Positions 1 to 5,400 of a stretch of 5,686 bases of DNA are shown in pieces. The stretch lies in the NCBI GenBank assembly GCA_029974875.1, contig JARKQP010000840.1:1-5686 (forward strand). Reading direction: 5' to 3'. This DNA comes from Mobilitalea sp. GTDB taxonomy: Bacteria; Bacillota_A; Clostridia; Lachnospirales; Lachnospiraceae. Position numbers and translations under genes: made by a program. The notes beneath the pieces are model-generated. The model did no database searches and had not been told where the DNA came from. It saw only the letters and a program-made list of their open reading frames with translations. The first letter of the stretch is position 1. Each line of letters opens with the position of its first letter.

Positions 1-533
1 AGCATTTGGATTCTATTAAGACGGCTCTTGATATTGCAACGGAGGAGGATGACCTGACGGCATTAAAGCAGGAGCTGACAGAATACGGATATATCCGGCG
101 CAGGTTTACCAGCGGTTCCAAGAAGCTGGAAAAGAAGGCCAACATGAAGAAATCAGGTGTAAAGAGCAAGCCATTCCACTATATTTCTTCCGACGGCTTC
201 CATATGTATGTCGGAAAGAACAACTACCAGAATGAGGAGCTGACCTTTCATTTTGCGGAGGGCGGGGACCTATGGTTCCATGCTAAGAAAATAGCAGGCT
301 CCCACGTTATCGTAAAGGCTGAGGGAAAGGAGCTTCCGGACAGGACTTATGAGGAAGCAGCCCGGCTCGCGGCTTACTATTCCAGCGCCAGGGATGCGGA
401 TAAGGTTGAGATTGATTATACCCTGAAAAAGAACGTAAAGAAGCCTGCCGGAGGAAAACCCGGCTTCGTAGTGTATTACACTAATTATTCCATGGTTTCA
501 CCAACTGATATTACCGACATCGAACAATTATAG
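1..533 (+). CDS. rqcH: RqcH / NFACT-family ribosome quality control protein, 3' part
   Basis: This is the C-terminal end of an NFACT protein (bacterial RqcH, homologous to eukaryotic Rqc2 and formerly annotated as fibronectin-binding protein FbpA). The frame is open to the left edge with codons starting at base 3, so the gene begins outside the window; the TTG at 6-8 is an internal Leu, not a start. The fragment (about 176 residues) starts with a Lys/Glu-rich helical stretch fitting the end of the coiled-coil region. It continues into an NFACT-R (DUF814) domain, visible as HYISSDGFHMYVGKN, then FHAKKIAGSHVIVK, then KKPAGGKPGFVVYYTN. From family knowledge, RqcH binds stalled 50S-peptidyl-tRNA complexes and directs C-terminal alanine tailing of the nascent chain. 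The N-terminal NFACT-N domain with its key Asp/Arg pair is outside the window. The last Leu codon and the TAG stop already lie in the first unit of the downstream repeat array. Confidence 0.93.
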   Translation, partial: HLDSIKTALDIATEEDDLTALKQELTEYGYIRRRFTSGSKKLEKKANMKKSGVKSKPFHYISSDGFHMYVGKNNYQNEELTFHFAEGGDLWFHAKKIAGSHVIVKAEGKELPDRTYEEAARLAAYYSSARDADKVEIDYTLKKNVKKPAGGKPGFVVYYTNYSMVSPTDITDIEQL

Positions 534-723
534 ATAAGGGACACATAAGATAAGAGAGCTTATAAGATAAGGACACTTATAGACAAGGGAACTTATAAGA
601 TAAGAAAATTTATAAGATAAGAAAACTTATAAGATAAGAAAACTTATAGATAAGAAAACTTATAAATAAGAAAACTTATAGATAAGGGAACTTATAGATA
701 AGGGAGCTTATAGATAAGGGAGC
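528..723 (+). repeat. Minisatellite of ~12 tandem 16-17 bp units
   Basis: Units begin at 528, 545 (short, lacking TT), 560, 577, 593, 610, 627, 644, 660, 676, 692 and 708. There are two length classes, TTATAAGATAAGAAAAC (17 bp) and TTATAGATAAGGGAGC (16 bp). Units at 610 and 627 are identical, as are those at 692 and 708. Central units carry AAAAC and outer ones GGGARC or GGACAC, which suggests local duplication and homogenisation. A degenerate remnant (TTAAAACAGATAGGGAT) continues to about 740. The array starts in the last codons of rqcH and fills most of the rqcH to hisK spacer. Both frame and stop codons argue against it being coding. A role is unknown; slippage-driven expansion is the simplest explanation. 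Confidence 0.95.
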
Positions 724-755
724 TTAAAACAGATAGGGATAAAGACTATTGATAA

Positions 756-782
756 AATGTCCAGGAGATACGCCTGGACATT
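756..782 (+). terminator. Perfect 10-bp hairpin, weak terminator or leader structure
   Basis: AATGTCCAGG and CCTGGACATT form a perfect 10-bp stem with a 7-nt loop (766-772). On the + strand the U-rich stretch (TATTTTT) begins only about 6 nt after the stem, so it is a poor intrinsic terminator for rqcH. On the - strand the stem is followed directly by TTATC, still weak. It ends 14 nt before the hisK ribosome binding site, so a leader, attenuation or operator role is also possible. The structure is certain as sequence, but the role is inferred. Confidence 0.5.
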
Positions 783-796
783 GACTGTATTTTTGT

Positions 797-803
797 AAGG
801 AGG
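797..803 (+). promoter_or_regulatory. Ribosome binding site of hisK
   Basis: AAGGAGG lies 5 nt before the ATG at 809 and supports that start. It is a near-perfect anti-16S match. Confidence 0.85.
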
Positions 804-808
804 ACATT

Positions 809-1645
809 ATGCTGCTAGCAGATTACCATGTACATTCGGATTTTTCCAGCGATTCCACCGCTCCGGCAGAGCAGATGGTGGAGCAGGCGATTAAGCTGGG
901 TTTAAAAAAGCTCTGTATCACGGACCATATGGATTATGATTATCCGCAGGGGCTGGGCTACAGCTTTGTCTTTGACCCGGATCAGTATATGGAGAAGCTG
1001 GAGGAATTAAAGAGGCTGTACCATAAGAAAATCGACCTTAAAATCGGAATAGAATTAGGCCTTCAACCCCATCTGGCAGCACGGCATGCTGATTTGATTA
1101 AGCAATATCCCTTTGATTTTATTATCGGTTCCTCCCATGTGGTTGACCGTATGGATCCATACACTGCAGAGTACTGGGAAAACCGGACCGTATTTGACGC
1201 AATACACCGTTATTTCGAATCGATTATCACGAATTGTGAGGCATATCAGGGCTTTCATGTCTATGGCCATATTGATTATATTGTCCGTTACGTACCAAAA
1301 GAGAAGGTTGGACAAAAGGCTTCTCCAGCCTCCAAATATGACTACTCCTACCTGGATTACTCCGACCTTTTGGACGAAGTGCTCAGGACAATTATTTCTT
1401 ATGGAAAAGGAATTGAAGTCAATACTGCCGGCCTAAAATTCGGGCTTAGCTACCCGCATCCAAAGCCTGAAATATTGAAAAGATACCGGGAGCTGGGAGG
1501 AGAACTGATTACCATAGGCTCCGATGCCCATAAACCGGAGCATCTTTGCTATGATTTCCATTTAGTCCCCGATTTATTGCGCTCCCTTGGCTACAAGTAT
1601 TATGCTACCTTCGCGGGAGGACAGCCCAGTTTTGAAAAGCTGTAA
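809..1645 (+). CDS. hisK: Histidinol-phosphatase family protein (PHP superfamily)
   Basis: This is a 278-residue PHP-superfamily phosphoesterase of the HisJ/HisK family (also called hisJ in Bacillus). It is predicted to hydrolyse L-histidinol phosphate to histidinol in cytoplasmic histidine synthesis. The metal-binding motifs are all present and in order: DYHVHSDFSSDS (His7, His9, Asp15), ITDH (His40), GIELG (Glu82), GSSHVVD (His110), GHIDYI (His154) and GSDAH (Asp239, His241). Length matches the family (about 260-280). The start is fixed by the AAGGAGG RBS and by the N-terminal HxH motif. No other his genes are visible, so the gene stands alone between rqcH and the convergent mnmA. Activity on other phosphate monoesters cannot be excluded from sequence. 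Confidence is high for the family and moderate for the exact substrate. Confidence 0.88.
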   Translation: MLLADYHVHSDFSSDSTAPAEQMVEQAIKLGLKKLCITDHMDYDYPQGLGYSFVFDPDQYMEKLEELKRLYHKKIDLKIGIELGLQPHLAARHADLIKQYPFDFIIGSSHVVDRMDPYTAEYWENRTVFDAIHRYFESIITNCEAYQGFHVYGHIDYIVRYVPKEKVGQKASPASKYDYSYLDYSDLLDEVLRTIISYGKGIEVNTAGLKFGLSYPHPKPEILKRYRELGGELITIGSDAHKPEHLCYDFHLVPDLLRSLGYKYYATFAGGQPSFEKL

Positions 1646-1651
1646 GATACT

Positions 1652-1706
1652 CCTCCGGGCTATTTGCTTCATATTGCATAATAATCTCCTAGGATAGCTG
1701 TGGAGG
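1652..1706. repeat. Imperfect inverted repeat between convergent genes
   Basis: CCTCC-GG-GCTAT (1652-1663) can pair with ATAGC-TGT-GGAGG (1694-1706), giving two 5-bp helices around a 2x3 internal loop and a 30-nt terminal loop. It fills the 72-bp gap between the stops of hisK and mnmA. No T-tract follows on either strand, so it is not a standard intrinsic terminator. It is the only structure seen where two converging transcripts should end. Confidence 0.3.
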
Positions 1707-1717
1707 GCCGGCTTTCG

Positions 1718-2848
1718 CTACTTCATAATCGTTCCGCCACCGACCACATAATCTCCTTGGTAAAAGACCACTGCCTGTCCCGGTGTAATGGCTCTCTGTG
1801 GCTCTTCAAAAATACAAAGCACCTCATCTTCACCGGTTCTGCGGATAATACATTTAGCTCCCTTGTGGCTATACCGGATCTTTGCCTCAACCTCCAGCTC
1901 ACCTTCTAAATCAGGGATTGCCATAAAATTCAAGCGGTTGGCCCTTAGACGGTCTGAAAATACTTCATTTGCATTACCGAGTACCACTTCATTGGTTCCC
2001 GGCCTTAACTCTATTACAAAGACTGGTTGTCCCATTGCAATCCCAAGTCCCTTGCGTTGTCCGACGGTGTAATGTACAAGCCCCTTATGGGTTCCAAGGA
2101 TTTCCCCGGCTGTATTTACATAATTGCCTGGCTGCAAGCCTGAGTAATCCGATTTATCCAAAGAGGCGTCTCCCTGGTTAACTAAGGATTTCTCATTTTC
2201 TACGAGATAATTTTCGATAAAATCCGCATAATTATTATCCGGAATAAAGCAAATCTCCTGACTGTCCGGTTTATTTGCAACCGGCAGAGCCAGCTCCTTC
2301 GCCAATGCCCTGATCTCATCCTTGGCAAATTCGCCTACCGGCATTAAGGTATGGGCTAATTGGTGCTGGGTCAGATTATATAGGGCGTAAGTCTGATCCT
2401 TTGCCTGGGTAACTGATTTCTTGATGGTATACCTGCCATTAGGAAGCTTCGTTATACTTGCATAGTGCCCGGTCGCAATATAGGAAGCCCCTAACCTTAA
2501 GGAGCGCGTTAATAATGCTTCCCATTTCACATAGCGGTTACAGGCGATGCAGGGATTAGGTGTTCTTGCCTGCAGGTATTCACCGACAAAATAATCGATG
2601 ACATTGGTCCTGAATTCCTGCTTGAAGTTCATCACATAATAGGGAATGTCAAGAACTGCCGCCACCCGTCTTGCATCTTCAACTGCACTGAGGCCACAGC
2701 AGCCGCCATTTTCCTCTATGGAGCAGGCATCCTCCTCCTGCCATATCTGCATGGTAATACCGATGACATCATAGCCCTGCTTTTTTAAAAGGTATGCCGC
2801 AACGGAGGAATCCACACCTCCCGACATTCCGACTACTACTTTTTCCAT
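1718..2848 (-). CDS. mnmA: tRNA-specific 2-thiouridylase MnmA
   Basis: This is a 376-residue cytoplasmic enzyme that activates U34 of tRNA(Lys/Glu/Gln) with ATP and inserts sulfur to give 2-thiouridine. The N-terminal PP-loop ATP-pyrophosphatase motif is SGGVDSS (residues 9-15). The active-site segment TPNPCIACN carries Cys100 and Cys103, and SQEICFIPD carries Cys200. GHYA (127-130), KDQTYALY (150-157) and [11 protein letters not shown] (260-270) are also conserved. The C-terminal beta-barrel domain is complete and ends in VVGGGTIMK. By alignment from memory, Cys103 is the Escherichia coli Cys102 equivalent and Cys200 the Cys199 equivalent; position 100 is Asp in E. coli. An extra Cys-rich insert (Cys42, Cys50, Cys51, in NGGCCGLSA) follows the first strand-helix unit. 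The start ATG overlaps the iscU stop in TAATG, indicating translational coupling and operon membership behind iscU and iscS, its likely sulfur donor. Confidence 0.97.
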   Translation of the reverse strand: MEKVVVGMSGGVDSSVAAYLLKKQGYDVIGITMQIWQEEDACSIEENGGCCGLSAVEDARRVAAVLDIPYYVMNFKQEFRTNVIDYFVGEYLQARTPNPCIACNRYVKWEALLTRSLRLGASYIATGHYASITKLPNGRYTIKKSVTQAKDQTYALYNLTQHQLAHTLMPVGEFAKDEIRALAKELALPVANKPDSQEICFIPDNNYADFIENYLVENEKSLVNQGDASLDKSDYSGLQPGNYVNTAGEILGTHKGLVHYTVGQRKGLGIAMGQPVFVIELRPGTNEVVLGNANEVFSDRLRANRLNFMAIPDLEGELEVEAKIRYSHKGAKCIIRRTGEDEVLCIFEEPQRAITPGQAVVFYQGDYVVGGGTIMK

Positions 2849-3285
2849 TAATATTCTACTTCCTCTTCCTCTTCATGGATATCAGACTTCGGCTTCTCCA
2901 GCCCTTCGATCTTGATCCCGTTCTTCTCCGCATAATCCCAGAGGGCTGCATGAATTGCTTCCTCTGCAAGCAGGGAACAGTGGACCTTTACCGGAGGCAG
3001 GCCATCCAATGCTTCCATAACTGCCTTATTGGTAACCTGGAGGGCTTCCTGCACTGATTTTCCCTTTACCAGCTCTGTTGCCATGCTGCTGGTTGCAACT
3101 GCTGCACCACAGCCGAAGGTCTTAAATTTAACATCATTAATGATGCCATCCGGGGCAATATCAAGATAGATCCTCATGATATCCCCGCATTTTGCATTAC
3201 CTACGGTGCCAACACCGCTTGCGTTCTCTATTTCTCCCATATTCCTTGGGTTTGTAAAATGATCCATAACCTTTTGAGTATACAT
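2848..3285 (-). CDS. iscU: Fe-S cluster assembly scaffold IscU (NifU N-terminal type)
   Basis: This 145-residue scaffold builds [2Fe-2S] and [4Fe-4S] clusters with sulfur from IscS. The three cluster cysteines are Cys33 (NAKCGD, with Asp35), Cys59 ([14 protein letters not shown]) and Cys103 ([11 protein letters not shown], preceded by His102). The sequence LPPVK (96-100) matches the peptide recognised by the HscA chaperone in proteobacteria, although no hscA or hscB is present here. The protein is a stand-alone scaffold domain; the NifU C-terminal Nfu domain is absent. It ends in an acidic tail (HEEEEEVEY) whose purine-rich codons, GAGGAAG-like, also lie just upstream of the mnmA start. The start is supported by GGAGG at 3293-3297, 7 nt from the ATG. 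A 184-nt structured spacer separates it from iscS, while its stop overlaps mnmA by one base. Confidence 0.96.
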   Translation of the reverse strand: MYTQKVMDHFTNPRNMGEIENASGVGTVGNAKCGDIMRIYLDIAPDGIINDVKFKTFGCGAAVATSSMATELVKGKSVQEALQVTNKAVMEALDGLPPVKVHCSLLAEEAIHAALWDYAEKNGIKIEGLEKPKSDIHEEEEEVEY

Positions 3286-3292
3286 AATATTT

Positions 3293-3297
3293 CCTCC
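3293..3297 (-). promoter_or_regulatory. Ribosome binding site of iscU
   Basis: GGAGG on the - strand, 7 nt upstream of the ATG at 3285. It gives iscU its own strong initiation site despite the long structured spacer. Confidence 0.85.
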
Positions 3298-3330
3298 ACT
3301 GTTAAAATTAATACTTGTTCCTTCTTATAT

Positions 3331-3391
3331 CCATGCCCTCATATAGAACAAAACGCCATGAAATAATGGCATGGTTCCTGCATTTCTATAT
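3331..3391 (-). other. Interleaved inverted repeats in iscS-iscU spacer
   Basis: Two perfect inverted repeats are interleaved. CCATGCC (3331-3337) pairs with GGCATGG (3368-3374), and ATATAGAA (3341-3348) pairs with TTCTATAT (3384-3391). The order a-b-a'-b' means they form either an H-type pseudoknot or two alternative folds in the operon transcript. A third hairpin, GCCAT (3355-3359) with ATGGC (3366-3370), competes with the first. The element ends about 33 nt before the iscU RBS. No known riboswitch family was recognised. Confidence 0.45.
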
Positions 3392-3409
3392 ACCGTAATT
3401 TATTCACAC

Positions 3410-3468
3410 TAACGGACATTTGGCCGCAAGGCCACGGGGTGCCAGATGTGAAATGCTCTGTATTCCAC
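3410..3468. repeat. Palindromic repeat element, copy A (iscS-iscU spacer)
   Basis: This 59-bp copy begins TAACGGACATTTGGCC and matches the two copies upstream of iscS in length and orientation. The inner hairpin TGGCC-GCAA-GGCCA (3421-3434) is perfect with a different tetraloop. The outer stem (GG-a-CATT with GGTGCC) is kept with two G-T pairs. The right-hand hairpin (GTGAAAT with ATTCCAC, one mismatch) is partly decayed. The flanking word CACACTATTTC (3466-3476), shared with copy C, contains the iscS stop codon. Confidence 0.85.
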
Positions 3469-3469
3469 A

Positions 3470-4648
3470 CTATTTCTTTTTCATAAAGTCCTCGTAAAGA
3501 GGTGACATCTGACGGAGCTTATCCACAATTTCCTTGATCTGGTCAACGGTATAATTGATTTCCTCCTCCGTATTCTCCTCACTCAAGGTCAGGCGCAAGG
3601 AGCCGTGGGCTATTTCATGGGGCAGGCCGATTGCAAGAAGTACATGGGAAGGATCCAGGGAGCCTGAGGTACAGGCCGAACCGCTGGATGCACAGATGTT
3701 CTTCATATCCAGCATGATCAGAAGGGATTCGCCTTCAATGAACTGGAAGCTAAAATTAATGTTATTGGGCAGCCTCCTGACCTTATCCCCGTTCACACGG
3801 ACAAATGGAACCTCAGCCAGCACACGCTTCATTAACAGCTCCTTTAATTTAATTTCCTTATCCGTCCTCTCCTTCATGGTTGCCAAGGCGATCTCTGCGG
3901 CTTTACCAAAGCCTACGATCCCCGGTACATTCTCGGTTCCGGCACGCCTTTGTCTTTCCTGGGCACCGCCATGGATAAAGGAGCGGATCTTAACACCTTT
4001 TCTGATGTAGAGCAGACCAATTCCCTTCGGGCCATTCAGCTTATGGGCGCTGGCGCTCAGCATATCAATGTTTAATTCCTTTACATCTATCGGTACCTGT
4101 CCATATGCTTGTACAGCATCAGTGTGGAACAGGATATTATGCTTTTTTGCGAACTCACCGATTTCCTTAACCGGTTGGATTGTACCAATTTCATTATTTG
4201 CAAACATGACTGAGATTAATACGGTTGTCGGACGGATTGCCTTTTCTAACTGGTCCAGCTTAAGGATACCATTTTCATCAACATCCACATAGGTCACTTC
4301 ATAGCCATGCTTCGCTAAATATTCGCAGGTATGAAGGATTGCATGATGCTCAATCTTGGAGGTAATGATGTGGTTGCCCTTGTCCCCATAAGCATCCAGT
4401 GCAGCCTTTAATGCCCAGTTGTCCGCCTCGGTGCCGCTGGCGGTAAAATAAATCTCGGAGGGATCCGCACCAATCACTTTGGCTACTGTGATCCTTGCAT
4501 CATCGATGGCCTTCTTGTTCTGTGTTGCATATTCATAAACGCTGGAAGGATTACCGAATAAATCTGTAAAGTAAGGGAGCATTGCCTCCACAACTTCCGG
4601 CCTGGTTTTTGTTGTAGCCGCATTATCAAGATATATCTTCTTCTCCAT
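3470..4648 (-). CDS. iscS: Cysteine desulfurase IscS (NifS-like, class V aminotransferase fold)
   Basis: This 392-residue PLP enzyme converts cysteine to alanine and carries the sulfur as a persulfide to IscU and MnmA. Visible landmarks are YLDNAATT (6-13), SGTEADNWA (71-79), His101 in IEHHAILHTCE, NNEIG (151-155), Asp177 in HTDAVQ and the PLP Lys203 in SASAHK. RAGTEN (235-240) follows. The catalytic Cys326 sits in SSGSACTSGS on the long mobile loop typical of group I desulfurases. Length is near the E. coli IscS length of 404. The start is supported by AGGAG at 4657-4661, 8 nt from the ATG. It lies 136 bp after iscR and 184 bp before iscU, and both gaps hold copies of the same palindromic element. 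Its TAG stop lies inside the flank of copy A. A nitrogenase-specific NifS role is unlikely, as no nif genes are visible. Confidence 0.96.
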   Translation of the reverse strand: MEKKIYLDNAATTKTRPEVVEAMLPYFTDLFGNPSSVYEYATQNKKAIDDARITVAKVIGADPSEIYFTASGTEADNWALKAALDAYGDKGNHIITSKIEHHAILHTCEYLAKHGYEVTYVDVDENGILKLDQLEKAIRPTTVLISVMFANNEIGTIQPVKEIGEFAKKHNILFHTDAVQAYGQVPIDVKELNIDMLSASAHKLNGPKGIGLLYIRKGVKIRSFIHGGAQERQRRAGTENVPGIVGFGKAAEIALATMKERTDKEIKLKELLMKRVLAEVPFVRVNGDKVRRLPNNINFSFQFIEGESLLIMLDMKNICASSGSACTSGSLDPSHVLLAIGLPHEIAHGSLRLTLSEENTEEEINYTVDQIKEIVDKLRQMSPLYEDFMKKK

Positions 4649-4656
4649 GTTGTCAT

Positions 4657-4661
4657 CTCCT
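4657..4661 (-). promoter_or_regulatory. Ribosome binding site of iscS
   Basis: AGGAG on the - strand, 8 nt upstream of the ATG at 4648. It lies 12 nt beyond the end of palindromic copy B, so the hairpin should not mask it. Confidence 0.8.
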
Positions 4662-4673
4662 AATATATAATAT

Positions 4674-4732
4674 TAACGGACATTTGGCCGTCAGGCCAGT
4701 CAATGCCGGATGTGAAATGATCTTCATTTCAC
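4674..4732. repeat. Palindromic repeat element, copy B (upstream of iscS)
   Basis: This 59-bp copy has three nested or adjacent stems. The outer stem is CGG-a-CATT (4677-4684) with AATGCCG (4702-4708). The inner hairpin is TGGCC-GTCA-GGCCA (4685-4698). The right hairpin is GTGAAATGA-TCT-TCATTTCAC (4712-4732), a perfect 9-bp stem. It differs from copy C at only four positions. The left flank lacks the TCATTTCAC arm that precedes copy C. Confidence 0.9.
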
Positions 4733-4734
4733 GC

Positions 4735-4793
4735 TAACGGACATTTGACCGTCAGGTCACTCAATGCCGGATGTGAAATGATTTTCATTTCAC
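4735..4793. repeat. Palindromic repeat element, copy C (end of iscR)
   Basis: This copy is tandem to copy B with a 61-bp period. The inner hairpin is TGACC-GTCA-GGTCA (4746-4759), where G-C at 4687/4696 of copy B is replaced by A-T at 4748/4757. The right hairpin GTGAAATGA-TTT-TCATTTCAC spans 4773-4793. The preceding TCATTTCAC (4724-4732) and following GTGAAATGA (4773-4781) form perfect 9-bp terminal inverted repeats around the core, as in a MITE or REP-like unit. On the - strand the right-most arm reads GTG AAA TGA, the last two codons and stop of iscR. Confidence 0.9.
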
Positions 4794-5267
4794 ACTATTT
4801 CCACATGTTTGTTTCGCCTTGGTGTCTGTCGTACCTATTCCAGCTTGAACCTTCCTGCTTTCGGCCACCAGTTCAGAAAGCTTTATTGCATCCACTGCGT
4901 CATTTATACTATCACTTATACGCTTCCAAACATATTTTGTTACACAGGAATCCGCATTGCTGCAATTACCTTCATTGCTGGTTACCATGGAACAATCCAC
5001 AGGGCTTAAGTCGCCCTCAAGGGCTCTTAGGATATCTCCAACGGAAATTTCCTCCGCCGGAAGGGCAAGCTTATAACCGCCTTGCGCTCCCCGGATGCTT
5101 GTCACAATTCCCGCCTTTTTCAGCTTGGCAATCAGCTGTTCTAAATAGTTTATCGATATACTTTGTCGTTCAGCAATCTGACTAAGGGCTATGGCCTCGT
5201 CATCAGCGTGAACCGCAAGATCTAAAACCGCCCGTAAACCATATCTGCCCTTGGTAGATAACTTCAT
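4785..5267 (-). CDS. iscR: Rrf2-family Fe-S regulator IscR
   Basis: This 160-residue winged-helix transcription factor of the Rrf2 family is predicted to sense Fe-S status through a bound cluster and to control its own operon. The N-terminal MKLSTKGRYGLRA, the recognition helix region SINYLEQLIAKLKKAGIV (38-55) and the wing SIRGAQGGYKLA (57-68) are classical. The cluster region has Cys92, Cys102 and Cys108 (CX9CX5C), whereas E. coli IscR has CX5CX5C; a fourth cysteine, Cys155, lies in the tail. The E. coli fourth ligand His107 corresponds to Lys111 here (CVTKYVW). The start is set by AGGAGGT at 5276-5282, 8 nt from the ATG. It is the first gene of the operon, with a strong promoter 150 bp upstream. 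The last residues (Val, Lys and stop) are encoded by an arm of palindromic copy C. CymR-type Rrf2 regulators lack this cysteine set, so IscR is preferred. Confidence 0.93.
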   Translation of the reverse strand: MKLSTKGRYGLRAVLDLAVHADDEAIALSQIAERQSISINYLEQLIAKLKKAGIVTSIRGAQGGYKLALPAEEISVGDILRALEGDLSPVDCSMVTSNEGNCSNADSCVTKYVWKRISDSINDAVDAIKLSELVAESRKVQAGIGTTDTKAKQTCGNSVK

Positions 5268-5275
5268 ATCCTACT

Positions 5276-5282
5276 ACCTCCT
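5276..5282 (-). promoter_or_regulatory. Ribosome binding site of iscR
   Basis: AGGAGGT on the - strand with 8-nt spacing to the ATG at 5267. It fixes the iscR start. Confidence 0.85.
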
Positions 5283-5337
5283 TCTGGCCTATGAGGATAT
5301 TACTCCCCATCTCTTTATGGCCTTATTTCCTGACGGA

Positions 5338-5400
5338 TTAATTCCTAATTATCTATCAAATTAATCCATACTTTTTTAATTCCTACCATTTTAATTCCTA
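5338..5400. repeat. Four TTAATTCCTA direct repeats in iscR leader
   Basis: TTAATTCCTA occurs exactly at 5338, 5376 and 5391, with a variant TTAATCCATA at 5361, so starts are spaced 23, 15 and 15 bp. On the transcribed - strand they read TAGGAATTAA. They lie directly downstream of the predicted transcription start, a position suited to repressor binding. Their AT-rich GGAATT core is compatible with an Rrf2-type half-site, but that link is inferred. Confidence 0.6.

Noticed and set aside
528..723. CRISPR array
   Set aside because: The units are head-to-tail repeats of 16-17 bp without unique spacers, and no cas gene is present.
781..808. Promoter with TTGACT at 781-786 for hisK
   Set aside because: A -10 box at normal spacing would fall on the start codon region, and no TATAAT-like word is there.
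1055..1436. Overlapping open frames on both strands within hisK
   Set aside because: They are frame shadows of the PHP gene, whose metal-binding motifs run continuously through this region.
1646..1717. Bidirectional intrinsic terminator between hisK and mnmA
   Set aside because: Only an imperfect stem with a 30-nt loop is present, with no T-tract on either strand.
3286..3469. Known riboswitch or T-box between iscS and iscU
   Set aside because: No conserved core of a known class could be recognised; only inverted repeats are supported.
3555..4010. Open frame of 151 codons on the + strand opposite iscS
   Set aside because: It is fully antisense to a well-conserved gene, shows no recognisable domain and has no good RBS.
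4745..5185. Open frame of 146 codons on the + strand opposite iscR
   Set aside because: It overlaps iscR and the palindromic repeats, its composition is unlike the neighbouring genes, and no family resemblance is seen.
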